64,000 bases of DNA from an uncultured Bryobacterales bacterium. GTDB taxonomy: Bacteria > Acidobacteriota > Terriglobia > Bryobacterales > Bryobacteraceae. Shown here piece after piece: positions 8,252 through 15,931 of this stretch. Under the pieces are notes generated by a model. It was not told the origin of the DNA. It made no database searches and saw only the letters and a list, made by a program, of their open reading frames with translations. Location of the stretch: positions 65,569 through 129,568 of the forward strand of contig CALGAR010000064.1 in the NCBI GenBank assembly GCA_937959285.1. The letters are read 5' to 3'. The number at the start of each line of letters is the position of its first letter. Positions within the stretch are counted from its first letter, which is position 1. The position numbers were made by a program, and so were the translations under genes.

Positions 8252-9583
8252 TCAGGCCGACGCCGATTCAACATTCATCGGAACGACTTTCGGCTGCAGG
8301 CCCGCCTTCGCAAGGGCGATGTAGAGCACGAATCCGGTCAGGAAACTGTAGACCACAGCGGGCTGCGAGTAAGCCTTCACCTGCTCGGAGACCGGCAGGA
8401 ACGGGAGAATACCCACGAGAAAGCCAACAGCCCAGGCCCCGTATCCTGCGAGATTGATCCCTTCGCGCGGACCGGACCAGCGGCCGCCGGAGAGCAGATA
8501 ATCCGCCGCCATCGCGCCGCAGATAGGACCGAACGACGCGCCGACAATGGAGAAGAACGCGACCAGATTCTCCGCCGCTCCGGTAACAGCCAGCAGGATC
8601 GCGACGGTGACCCCGGCCATCGTCGAGGCCATGCGCGATACGCCCGGAATCATCGTCGAGAAGCTGTTCCCCGCAATGAAGGCGCAAAAGCAGGCCGGAG
8701 TGATGGAAGCAATCGCAAACAAAAACAGCATTCCGGAGGCCAGGAATCCGCCAAGGGAGCCGATGACGGCGTCATAGCTCATGCTCGTCAATCCTGGATT
8801 CAGCCCCTTCGCTCCCGCCACGGACATCAAGGGAAGGCCGCCCGCATAGAGGATAGCCAGAGCGATGCCGACAAGACCTCCCCACCGCACATCCTGCTCA
8901 TGACGCGCATTCATTCCGAAGTCCGCGCCCGCCGCGCCTGCCGTCGCAAAGAAACCGATGACGATCTGAAGCAGCAGCGTGAATGCGACGAAGGCGTTGG
9001 GATCAGGCACCGTATAGCTCGCAATCCCCTCGCGAGTCTGGAAGAAAACCAGCAGGATCATCAGGAAGGGAATCAGATTCAGGAAAAGCGACACCCGCGC
9101 AACGTACTGAATGCCCTTCACGCCGATGTAGGCCATGACGTACCCCCACACAATGGCCACGGCGATGAAAGCGGGGGTGCCGGGCGTCGCATCCATGCCG
9201 GCGCCGGTCAGGATAAACCGTGTCGAGAAAAAGGTGCCGACAGCGAACCAGCCAATCTGCAGCAGCCCCATAAGAAGACCCGGCATGAGGTAGCCGCCTT
9301 TGGTTCCGAAGGTGGAGCTGCCGACAACATAGAGTGGATAACCGGTCTTCATGCCGAGCATCGCGGGCACGTAGTAATACAGCCCGAAGCTGAGTAGTCC
9401 CGCGATAAGCAGGGCAAGGAGGCAAACGCCCAGTCCGGCTCGCTCTAGCGTCCCTTGCGCCATGGACTGATAGAATGCAATCCAAAGGAAAACACCGGCG
9501 TAACTAGGCGCGGTGTTGACATACCATGGAGCTCGGCCGGTGATGGGGTTGGGTCTGGCCTTGGAAAGGTATTCGGGCAACAT
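8252..9583 (-). CDS. NCS1-family purine/cytosine permease (CodB-like)
   Basis: A 443-residue transporter with about twelve hydrophobic segments. The start MLPEYLSKARPNPITGRAPWYVNTAPSYAGV and the glycine-rich segments (GSSTFGTKGG; GAAGADFGMNARHEQDV) fit the nucleobase:cation symporter-1 family. It converges with der: a weak inverted repeat GCGGGCC/GGCCCGC (8200-8206 and 8226-8232) lies between the genes and may help termination. No salvage enzyme flanks it, so the substrate (cytosine, a purine, or another cyclic nitrogen compound) is uncertain. Confidence 0.82.
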   Translation of the reverse strand: MLPEYLSKARPNPITGRAPWYVNTAPSYAGVFLWIAFYQSMAQGTLERAGLGVCLLALLIAGLLSFGLYYYVPAMLGMKTGYPLYVVGSSTFGTKGGYLMPGLLMGLLQIGWFAVGTFFSTRFILTGAGMDATPGTPAFIAVAIVWGYVMAYIGVKGIQYVARVSLFLNLIPFLMILLVFFQTREGIASYTVPDPNAFVAFTLLLQIVIGFFATAGAAGADFGMNARHEQDVRWGGLVGIALAILYAGGLPLMSVAGAKGLNPGLTSMSYDAVIGSLGGFLASGMLFLFAIASITPACFCAFIAGNSFSTMIPGVSRMASTMAGVTVAILLAVTGAAENLVAFFSIVGASFGPICGAMAADYLLSGGRWSGPREGINLAGYGAWAVGFLVGILPFLPVSEQVKAYSQPAVVYSFLTGFVLYIALAKAGLQPKVVPMNVESASA

Positions 9584-9645
9584 GGCTCTCCTTTTTTAAG
9601 CAGGGAGCAGTATATCACCGGAGCCGGCAATCGACTCCCGCAAAA

Positions 9646-10239
9646 TTATCGCCGCGTATACAGATCAATCGCCACGATGGCTGCGCGGCGGATCTGGTCT
9701 GCCAGGGAACTGTAAGCCAGGAGGGAAGCGCTCTCACGGAGGATGACGAGGGCAGGAGACGACGGCTGAATTCGATACTGATCGGCCCGCTCCTGATAGG
9801 AGTAGCTGATATAGATTGGGCGTGCGGAGCCTGCCACCTCCATCAGCCGGTCCCAGTAACTCTGCTTTCGCAGAAAGCGCCGGCGCGAGCCGACCGCCTT
9901 CGGCATGTCGATCGTTGCATTTGCGCCGCGAAACACGGCGCGCTCGCAGCGCGCGGGATCAAACGGGCGGCTGGGATCCGGATCAGGAAACCGGCGCAGG
10001 ACGTCTAGAACGGCTTCCGTCTCCGCCTCGATTCCTTCCCAGCGAAACCGCGATGCTCCGTTGACCAGAGTTCCTCGCCGCAGCAAGTCCCGGATTCGGT
10101 CCACATCCTTCCCTGTAATGCCCAGCATCACCTCGAACAGTTCAAGGATGGGAAGATCCCGGACGACAACAGGTGTCAGCGCGATGGCTCCCGCCGCCTC
10201 CGTACTGAGCTTGATGCGGATTGTCTCCGGTAGCGCCAT
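9646..10239 (-). CDS. Conserved hypothetical protein, 197 aa
   Basis: A 197-residue protein with no domain I recognise. It has no signal peptide or membrane segment. A basic stretch with GSRRRFLRKQSYWDRL sits in the middle, and the C-terminal third is helical (ESASLLAYSSLADQIRRAA). The chosen ATG at 10239 has GGAG about eight bases upstream; a longer in-frame start exists at 10293 but would crowd the divergent gene at 10296. Clean codon use and good spacing support a real gene. Function unknown. Confidence 0.6.
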   Translation of the reverse strand: MALPETIRIKLSTEAAGAIALTPVVVRDLPILELFEVMLGITGKDVDRIRDLLRRGTLVNGASRFRWEGIEAETEAVLDVLRRFPDPDPSRPFDPARCERAVFRGANATIDMPKAVGSRRRFLRKQSYWDRLMEVAGSARPIYISYSYQERADQYRIQPSSPALVILRESASLLAYSSLADQIRRAAIVAIDLYTRR

Positions 10240-10295
10240 TCCGTTTTGCTCCAGTGTAGCAGCGGGCGTCCAACCGCTCGTGCCACAATACAAGC

Positions 10296-10571
10296 GTGAC
10301 GGACCTCGATAAGGTCAAAGCCGAAATTCTCCGCTACGAGCACGCTTTGATCGACATTTCTGCCAGCCAGGACGAAACAGGTGAGATTCGGCTAATGCTC
10401 TCCGCAAAGTCAAGACCCGAGGCCGTGCATTCCTATTCAGCGCCGATTCATCCGCGTGATGTTGCCCACAGTCAGTTTCCGTGGACTTTCCAGCGCTATC
10501 TGTACGACTGCATCCACGATTACATGGTGGAGCTGTTCGTAAAAACCCCGCAGACCCGTGACAAGTCTTGA
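10296..10571 (+). CDS. Small hypothetical protein upstream of midA-like gene
   Basis: A 91-residue soluble protein with a GTG start, no recognised domain, a charged helical N-terminus (DKVKAEILRYEHALIDI) and a conserved-looking core around FPWTFQRYLYDCIHDYMVE. Its 3' end overlaps the methyltransferase start by 14 bases, so the two are probably co-translated. Function unknown; the coupling suggests a role linked to the methyltransferase, but this is only inference. Confidence 0.6.
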   Translation: MTDLDKVKAEILRYEHALIDISASQDETGEIRLMLSAKSRPEAVHSYSAPIHPRDVAHSQFPWTFQRYLYDCIHDYMVELFVKTPQTRDKS

Positions 10572-11532
10572 AAGACAACTGCGGGAAGAGATTGCCGCCT
10601 CTGGACCGATCTCCTTCGCTCGCTTCATGGACATCGCCCTGTATCACCCGGAGCATGGCTACTATCGCAGGGGACGGAACGTCTTCGGCCGCGATGGCGA
10701 TTTCTATACGGCGGAGCAGATTCAGCCCGTCTTTGGAATCCTCGTTCGAGCGCTGGTGGCCTCCCTGTGGCGCCAGATGAACGAGCCGGCCGATTTTCAG
10801 GTGGTGGAACTTGGCGCCGGGCGAGCCGAAATGGCAGAGGCGTTCGCCTCCTTCCCATACGTGCCGGTGGATTGGTCGCGGCAAGTGCTGCCGGATCGCT
10901 TCCAGGGAGTCGTGTTTGCCAATGAGTTCTTCGATGCCCTGCCAGTGCACGTTCTCCGCCGGAGAAACGGAAGCTACAACGAGATGCTGGTCACGCACGA
11001 CGGTGATCGCTTCAGATGGATTGAAGGTGGCAAGGCGGCGGACGAACTCGAGGAGTATGCGCGGCATTACACCGCGGATACGGAAGAGATGGAAATCGTC
11101 GAGGTCAACCTGGAAGCTCTACAGTGGATTGAGCGCATTGCGCGGCGCCTGGAGAACGGCTACGTCGTCCTGATCGACTACGGCTACACGCGGTGGGAAT
11201 CCGCCCGGTTTCGCTCAGGCACTCTGATGTCCTACCAGCGTCATGTCGCGACGGATGATGTACTGTCGGATCCGGGCGATAAGGATATAACCAGCCACGT
11301 GAATTTCACTGCGCTCGAAGGGGCTGCCCATGCAAATGGTCTCGATGTCATCCGTTTTGAGACTCTGTCCCAGACGTTATTAAGGGCGGGTGAAGCGGAC
11401 CATTTTGCGGAAGCGCTGCGCGGAGGCTCGGACAGAGAGACGGTCCGGCGGCAGTTGCAGTTAAAAACTCTGTTGTTTGGGATGGGTCAGACGTTCAGGA
11501 CGATGGTGATGCAGAAGGGTGGGGCCAAATGA
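10558..11532 (+). CDS. MidA-type SAM-dependent methyltransferase (NDUFAF7/DUF185 family)
   Basis: A 324-residue methyltransferase of the MidA/NDUFAF7 family. Eukaryotic members methylate an arginine of a complex I subunit; bacterial substrates are mostly unknown. The family N-terminus is clear (ISFARFMDIALYHPEHGYY, then GDFYTAEQIQPVFG), followed by the SAM-binding VVELGAGRAEMAE near residue 82 and FANEFFDALPVH. The GTG start overlaps the preceding small gene. An intrinsic terminator begins four bases after the stop. No complex I genes are in this window. Confidence 0.85.
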   Translation: MTSLERQLREEIAASGPISFARFMDIALYHPEHGYYRRGRNVFGRDGDFYTAEQIQPVFGILVRALVASLWRQMNEPADFQVVELGAGRAEMAEAFASFPYVPVDWSRQVLPDRFQGVVFANEFFDALPVHVLRRRNGSYNEMLVTHDGDRFRWIEGGKAADELEEYARHYTADTEEMEIVEVNLEALQWIERIARRLENGYVVLIDYGYTRWESARFRSGTLMSYQRHVATDDVLSDPGDKDITSHVNFTALEGAAHANGLDVIRFETLSQTLLRAGEADHFAEALRGGSDRETVRRQLQLKTLLFGMGQTFRTMVMQKGGAK

Positions 11533-11535
11533 AAA

Positions 11536-11557
11536 CGGCCCCGATCTCTCGGGGCCG
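11536..11557 (-). terminator. Intrinsic terminator for the Lys/Ala peptide gene; also ends the midA-like gene
   Basis: A perfect nine-base-pair stem (CGGCCCCGA, four-base loop, TCGGGGCCG). Read on the minus strand it is followed by GTTTTCATTT, a usable U-tract, and it lies 29 bases downstream of the small peptide stop. On the plus strand the following CCTTTGG is weaker. Confidence 0.8.
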
Positions 11558-11585
11558 CCTTTGGTAGCTTACTGCCGCGATCTGC

Positions 11586-11657
11586 TTACTTCTTCTTCTT
11601 CGGCGCAGCCTTCTTCGCCGCGGCCTTCTTCGCGGCCTTCTTCGTTGCGTTCTTCAT
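11586..11657 (-). CDS. 23-aa lysine/alanine-rich histone-H1-like peptide
   Basis: A 23-codon reading frame: MKNATKKAAKKAAAKKA followed by a short PKKKK-type tail. The composition (12 Lys, 7 Ala) resembles the C-terminal tails of bacterial histone H1-like and AlgP-type DNA-binding proteins. It has everything a gene needs: a near-consensus promoter (11714-11742), an AGGGAG ribosome site nine bases before the ATG, and an intrinsic terminator at 11536-11557, giving a transcript of roughly 170 bases. It could bind nucleic acid or ribosomes, or the RNA itself could be the product. Existence is well supported; function is inferred from composition only. Confidence 0.65.
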   Translation of the reverse strand: MKNATKKAAKKAAAKKAAPKKKK

Positions 11658-11713
11658 CGATCGATTCTCCCTAACATCAGTGATTGCGATCTCTCGTATC
11701 GCAGTGTGATTCA

Positions 11714-11742
11714 TATATAAGGTTGTTCCAGGCGAATGTCAA
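11714..11742 (-). promoter_or_regulatory. Near-consensus sigma-70 promoter of the Lys/Ala peptide
   Basis: On the minus strand TTGACA (11737-11742) and TATATA (11714-11719) are separated by exactly 17 bases. A run of eight T lies just upstream of the -35 and could act as an UP-like element. Expected transcription start is near 11706, leaving a leader of about 50 bases. Confidence 0.7.
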
Positions 11743-11959
11743 GAAAAAAAACTTTACGAACAACAGCCTCAAAATCCGCTAATCAAGCTGCCACAACATA
11801 AAACATCGAAAGTAAGATTTGTTTCACCTTCACATGACTTTGAAGGATGAAAGATACTTTATTGAGAGTGTCGAATTGATGACCGGGAAGCACAGATACA
11901 TTTCCCTCAACTCTTGGGCTTCGCCTCAAGGCGCCTCCCGGCCCGGCATCTCCAGCGGA
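11743..11959. other. Intergenic region upstream of rlpA
   Basis: The stretch between the divergent peptide promoter and the rlpA start is AT-rich up to about 11,830. The rlpA reading frame is open back to an ATG at 11819, but residues encoded there do not look like protein and would bury the lipoprotein signal. I see no convincing second gene. A promoter for rlpA is expected here, but I cannot assign one. Confidence 0.4.
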
Positions 11960-12619
11960 ATGCGGAGCCGCACTCTCGCAGCGGGCCTCGCGCTCCTTGG
12001 TTTCCTTCTGGCCGGCTGCGGCAAGAAGCCCAAAGTGCGAGTCCCGATCGCTCCGGTAATCGGAGCCACCGAAGAAGGGATCGCAAGCTGGTATGGGCAT
12101 CCTTACCATGGCAGGCGGGCCGCGAACGGCGAGATCTATGACATGGAGAAGCTGACCGCCGCTCACCGCACGCTGCCCTTTGGCACATGGGTCCGCGTGG
12201 AGAATCTGTCGAACAACCGGACTGTCACCGTACGAATTAATGACCGTGGCCCGTTCGTCGACGGACGCATCATCGACCTGTCGCGGGCAGCAGCGCGCGA
12301 GATCGATATGATCGGCCCGGGCACGGCCAAAGTTCGCCTTGTGGTCACAGCTCGTCCACAAGACGCTCCAGCCGAGGACGTTTACCAGGTCCAGGTCGGC
12401 GCCTTTAGGGAGAAGAAGCGAGCCGAGAAAGTCCGCGGCGAGATGCGGCGGCGCTATAAATTCGCCGAACTCGCGGTTCGCGAGGGAGAGCCGCCTCTTT
12501 GGCGTGTGCTCGTTGGCGAAAAGGTCGGGATTGATGAGGCGAACGAACTGGCTCGGAAACTTCGGGCAGAGTACGGCGCCGCTTTCGTGGTCCGGGTCGA
12601 CGACGCTCCGGCGAAGTAG
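11960..12619 (+). CDS. rlpA: Septal ring lytic transglycosylase RlpA family lipoprotein with SPOR domain
   Basis: A 219-residue lipoprotein. I chose the ATG at 11960 because it gives a proper signal (MRSRTLAAGLALLGFLLAGC) with an LAGC lipobox. A double-psi beta-barrel domain follows (GIASWYGHPYHGRRAANGE through RINDRGPFVDGRIIDLS), carrying the conserved His/Asp residues of RlpA. A C-terminal SPOR domain (VYQVQVGAFREKKRAEKV onward) targets denuded septal glycan. It probably cleaves glycan strands during cell separation. The ribosome site is weak (GCGGA). Confidence 0.87.
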   Translation: MRSRTLAAGLALLGFLLAGCGKKPKVRVPIAPVIGATEEGIASWYGHPYHGRRAANGEIYDMEKLTAAHRTLPFGTWVRVENLSNNRTVTVRINDRGPFVDGRIIDLSRAAAREIDMIGPGTAKVRLVVTARPQDAPAEDVYQVQVGAFREKKRAEKVRGEMRRRYKFAELAVREGEPPLWRVLVGEKVGIDEANELARKLRAEYGAAFVVRVDDAPAK

Positions 12620-12674
12620 GAAGCGAGCCTGCGCTTTGAATCCCAAGGGCTGTTCCCGAGAGATGACCCTAAAG

Positions 12675-12694
12675 CGGGGGTAGATATCCCCCCG
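12675..12694. terminator. GC-rich hairpin downstream of rlpA
   Basis: CGGGGG and CCCCCG flank a seven-to-eight-base loop, 55 bases after rlpA. No T-run follows on the plus strand, so it is a weak terminator or a 3' stabilising hairpin. Confidence 0.4.
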
Positions 12695-12743
12695 TAATAG
12701 AAGGTCTATTCGCACTGATGAGGACTAGTGCCAGCACAAAAAG

Positions 12744-13835
12744 TTGGATAAAGTGATTCGTGTCCCCCCACAGATTAAAGTGAACCAGTGGAAGAACTTG
12801 GCGAGCATGGACATTGGACACTCCGGAGAGAAGGTCCTCATCGGCGATTCGCCGAGGATGCGGCAAATCAAGCGTCTGACTGAGCGGTTGGGGAGGGGCC
12901 GCTGGCCGGTGCTCATCCTTGGCGAAACAGGTACGGGAAAGGAAGTAGCAGCGAGGGCCATATACCAGAGCAATCCCGTCGGGCCTTTTGTCACAGTCGA
13001 CTGCTCCTCAATGGTTGGTCCATTGATGGAGAGCGAGCTGTTCGGCCATGTAAAAGGCGCTTTTACGGGCGCCGCGACGAACAAGGTTGGCCTCCTGGAG
13101 CTTGCAAACGGAGGGACGGCATTCTTTGACGAGATTGGGGAGCTTCCGCTGGACCTTCAAGCCAAGCTGCTCCGTGTACTGCAAGAGAAAGAGTTTCGTC
13201 CGGTCGGATCGGTTATGCATCGGAAGTCGGACTTCCGGATTCTTGCCGCCACAAACAGAGATCTGGCGAAGGAAGTGGAGCGCGGCACGTTTCGCCGGGA
13301 TCTCTACTACCGGCTCAACGTCGTAAACATCCGGCTTGCCCCCCTTCGCGAGCGCCGGGAAGATATTCCTCTGCTAGTCGAACATTTTGTGAAGAAATAC
13401 GGCGGCAACTACACGCTGACGCCGGAGGCGCTTCAAGTGATGATGGAGTACGACTGGCCGGGCAACGTGCGCGAGCTCGAGAATTGCGTCCAGCACATGG
13501 TGGCTTTGAACACCGGCCCGCTGCTGCATTCAAGCGACCTGCCGTCGCCGCTTCAGAACTTCATGATGGCCAAACGCAATGGGACGGCCGCGGTGGCTGC
13601 CGGAGCCGGAGGCTCCATCGAAGCTTTGCCCGCGGCGGCGAGCACAAAAAAGCCGGTGCTCCAACCTGAGCCGCCGCAAACCGGCGTCATTCTTCCGCTC
13701 ATGGAGGTCGAGCGAAGAGCGATCCTGCAAGCGATCACCTACACAAAGGGAGATCGCGTGATGGCTGCGAATCTGCTTGGGATTGGCCGCACTACACTCT
13801 ACCGCAAGCTCAAAGAGTATCAGCTCACCGCCTGA
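12744..13835 (+). CDS. Sigma-54-dependent transcriptional activator without receiver domain
   Basis: A 363-residue enhancer-binding protein that remodels sigma-54 RNA polymerase. Walker A is GETGTGKE (residues 60-67), the sigma-54 contact loop GAFTGA is intact (105-110), Walker B is FFDEIGELP, and the R-finger region and a Fis-type helix-turn-helix (MAANLLGIGRTTLYRKLKEY) close the protein. A low-complexity Ala-rich linker (about residues 280-320) joins ATPase and DNA-binding domains. There is no N-terminal receiver, so control must come from a partner or from expression. The TTG start lacks a good ribosome site; ATG at 12807 is an alternative. Confidence 0.88.
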   Translation: MDKVIRVPPQIKVNQWKNLASMDIGHSGEKVLIGDSPRMRQIKRLTERLGRGRWPVLILGETGTGKEVAARAIYQSNPVGPFVTVDCSSMVGPLMESELFGHVKGAFTGAATNKVGLLELANGGTAFFDEIGELPLDLQAKLLRVLQEKEFRPVGSVMHRKSDFRILAATNRDLAKEVERGTFRRDLYYRLNVVNIRLAPLRERREDIPLLVEHFVKKYGGNYTLTPEALQVMMEYDWPGNVRELENCVQHMVALNTGPLLHSSDLPSPLQNFMMAKRNGTAAVAAGAGGSIEALPAAASTKKPVLQPEPPQTGVILPLMEVERRAILQAITYTKGDRVMAANLLGIGRTTLYRKLKEYQLTA

Positions 13836-13862
13836 CGCGTTTGCAATCCTGAGGAAAGATCG

Positions 13863-13894
13863 GGCTGGTGCTCCCTGAAGGACCCGCACCAGCC
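13863..13894 (+). other. Strong hairpin in the 3' region of the sigma-54 activator gene
   Basis: GGCTGGTGC (13863-13871) pairs perfectly with GCACCAGCC (13886-13894), and an inner TCC/GGA pair extends the stem. No T-run follows, so it is not a classical terminator. It may protect the upstream mRNA or act in the leader of glgA. Confidence 0.5.
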
Positions 13895-13992
13895 AGCGAG
13901 GAGTAAAGCGTACTGCTCGATTGTGAGGACGTCTTCTCTCTGAAAGTGTTTCGGACTCTGTATGTGAAAACAGGGCCGCTTGTCGTGATATA

Positions 13993-14014
13993 CCCCTGCC
14001 CTCGACAATAGGGG
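13993..14014 (+). promoter_or_regulatory. Hairpin that could occlude the glgA ribosome-binding site
   Basis: CCCCT (13993-13997) is complementary to AGGGG (14010-14014), and the latter is the core of the glgA Shine-Dalgarno sequence AGGGGAAG just before the ATG at 14019. The five-pair stem has a 12-base loop. Folding would hide the ribosome site; whether it forms in vivo is unknown. Confidence 0.35.
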
Positions 14015-14018
14015 AAGC

Positions 14019-15461
14019 ATGACGAAGGTGCTGATGGTAGCTTCCGAGGCAACTCCGTTCGCCAAAACCGGCGGTCTTGCGGACGTGATTGGTTCGCTGC
14101 CCAGGGCTTTACGTGCGCAAGGTGACGAAGTTGCAGTCGTGCTTCCGAGGTATCGGAGCATTTCCTTACAGGGACTACAGCGTGTCTACAACGACCTGCC
14201 CGTCTGGCTGGGAAATACCGGCTACCCAGTTACGGTCTACCTCGCGCACAACGCGGATGTTCCTTTCTACCTGATTGATTGCCCGAGCCTGTACGACCGG
14301 GACGGGCTCTACTCCTCCAACGGCAAGGATTATCCGGACAACGCCATCCGATTCGCGGTCCTGTCAATGGCCGCCCTTTCTATCGTTCGTCACATCTTCA
14401 GACCTCAGGTATTGCACGTTCACGATTGGCAGGCTTCCCTGGTCCCGGTCTATGTTCGCCGCCTCTTCGATTTGGACCCGACTTTCATAGGAATCAGGAC
14501 GCTGCTGACGATACATAATCTGGGATATCAGGGTCGATTCGGACGGGAGGTGCTGCCTCAAATTGGCCTGGACGAGGGCGTCTGGCATCCGAACGGCATG
14601 GAGTTCTATGGCGATCTCAACTTTCTGAAGGGCGGCATCGTCTACAGCGATGCCGTGAGCACGGTCAGCCCGCGGTATGCCCAGGAGATTCAGACGCCGG
14701 AATTCGGCTTTGGCCTGGACGGCTTGTTGCGCCAGCGCAGTGATGTTCTGACGGGGATCGTCAACGGAGTCGACTACAACGAGTGGAATCCGGAAACGGA
14801 TGAGCTGCTGCCGGCGAAATACTCCGCAGACGATTTGTCGGGCAAACGGCTGTGCAAGCAGGAACTGCTGAAGGAGTTCGGGTTGCCGCTGGATCATCTC
14901 GACCGCCCGGTGATCGGCATTGTCTCTCGATTCGCCAGGCAGAAGGGCTTCGATCTCATAGCTCAGGTGGCCGATGACATCGCCGCTGAAGACCTTTCTT
15001 TGATCGTGCTGGGCACAGGCGAACCGCAGTACGAACAAATGTTCCGCGATCTGGCGTGGAAATATCCGCAAAAAGTTGCCGTTCGGGTCACGTACAGCAA
15101 CCGCCTGGCGCATTTGATCGAAGCCGGTTCCGACATGTTCTTGATGCCGAGCCGCTACGAGCCCTGCGGCTTGAATCAGATTTACAGCCTGCGCTATGGG
15201 ACGATACCCCTGGTCCGCGCCACGGGCGGTCTGGATGATACCATCGAAGATGGAACCGGGTTTAAATTCTGGGACTATTCCGGGCACGCGATGTTGCAGA
15301 TGATCCGCCACGCGCTTGGGGTCTACAAGAACCGGCAGGAGTGGCTGAGGATGATGCGGCTGGCCATGCAGAAGGATTTCTCCTGGGACGCCTCCGCGGC
15401 CCGGTATTCGGCGCTTTACACAAGCCTGACAGGATTCTCGGCCGCCTCGAATACAGCCTGA
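14019..15461 (+). CDS. glgA: Glycogen synthase (ADP-glucose type, GT5)
   Basis: A 480-residue GT5 enzyme that adds glucose from ADP-glucose to alpha-1,4-glucan. The N-terminal KTGGLADV motif (glucosyl donor binding) lies near residue 16. The C-terminal Rossmann domain carries GIVSRFARQKGFDLI and the ESRYEPCGL-like motif (MPSRYEPCGLNQIYSLRYG). Length is typical. Its product is the substrate for the debranching and TreZ-type enzymes at the other end of the window. No glgC is nearby. Confidence 0.94.
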   Translation: MTKVLMVASEATPFAKTGGLADVIGSLPRALRAQGDEVAVVLPRYRSISLQGLQRVYNDLPVWLGNTGYPVTVYLAHNADVPFYLIDCPSLYDRDGLYSSNGKDYPDNAIRFAVLSMAALSIVRHIFRPQVLHVHDWQASLVPVYVRRLFDLDPTFIGIRTLLTIHNLGYQGRFGREVLPQIGLDEGVWHPNGMEFYGDLNFLKGGIVYSDAVSTVSPRYAQEIQTPEFGFGLDGLLRQRSDVLTGIVNGVDYNEWNPETDELLPAKYSADDLSGKRLCKQELLKEFGLPLDHLDRPVIGIVSRFARQKGFDLIAQVADDIAAEDLSLIVLGTGEPQYEQMFRDLAWKYPQKVAVRVTYSNRLAHLIEAGSDMFLMPSRYEPCGLNQIYSLRYGTIPLVRATGGLDDTIEDGTGFKFWDYSGHAMLQMIRHALGVYKNRQEWLRMMRLAMQKDFSWDASAARYSALYTSLTGFSAASNTA

Positions 15462-15511
15462 ATCCTTTTAGGCTCTAGCACATCCAAAAGTATTGGAGAA
15501 CATAGGAGTTT

Positions 15512-15841
15512 ATGGCTGGGCAGAATACCTTGACTTTTACCGATGCCACCTTTGATCAGGAAGTCCTGAATGCCGACATTCCCGTCCTCGTAGACTTCTG
15601 GGCGGAATGGTGCGGCCCTTGCCGGATGATGAGTCCGACCGTAGATGCGTTCGCGAACGAACACGTCGGTAAGGTGAAGGTCGGTAAGCTGAACGTGGAT
15701 GATAACGCCCACACGGCGGCCCGCTACAACATCCGCGGCATCCCGACGCTGCTTCTCTTTAAAGGGGGACGGATCGTGGAGCAGCGGGTTGGCGCTGTTG
15801 GCAAATCGGAACTTCAAAAGATGGTAGAAGGCCACATTTAG
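15512..15841 (+). CDS. trxA: Thioredoxin
   Basis: A 109-residue thioredoxin with the canonical WCGPC active site in DFWAEWCGPCRMM and the cis-proline loop GIPTLLLF. It is cytoplasmic (no signal). AGGAG precedes the ATG. It follows glgA by 50 bases and is closed by the terminator at about 15,890, so it may be read with glgA or from its own promoter. General disulfide reductant. Confidence 0.95.
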   Translation: MAGQNTLTFTDATFDQEVLNADIPVLVDFWAEWCGPCRMMSPTVDAFANEHVGKVKVGKLNVDDNAHTAARYNIRGIPTLLLFKGGRIVEQRVGAVGKSELQKMVEGHI

Positions 15842-15886
15842 GGCCAGGGAAGCAATTTCCGATCGCGCAAAAATTTCGGATCGCAG

Positions 15887-15914
15887 AAAAGGGGGAGGAT
15901 TCTCCCCCTTTTTT
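15887..15914. terminator. Bidirectional intrinsic terminator between trxA and ilvD
   Basis: GGGGGAG (15891-15897) and CTCCCCC (15902-15908) form a stem with a GATT loop, followed by six T on the plus strand and preceded by four A, which give a T-run on the minus strand. It suits both converging genes. Confidence 0.9.
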
Positions 15915-15931
15915 CATTTTGCTGCAGATTG

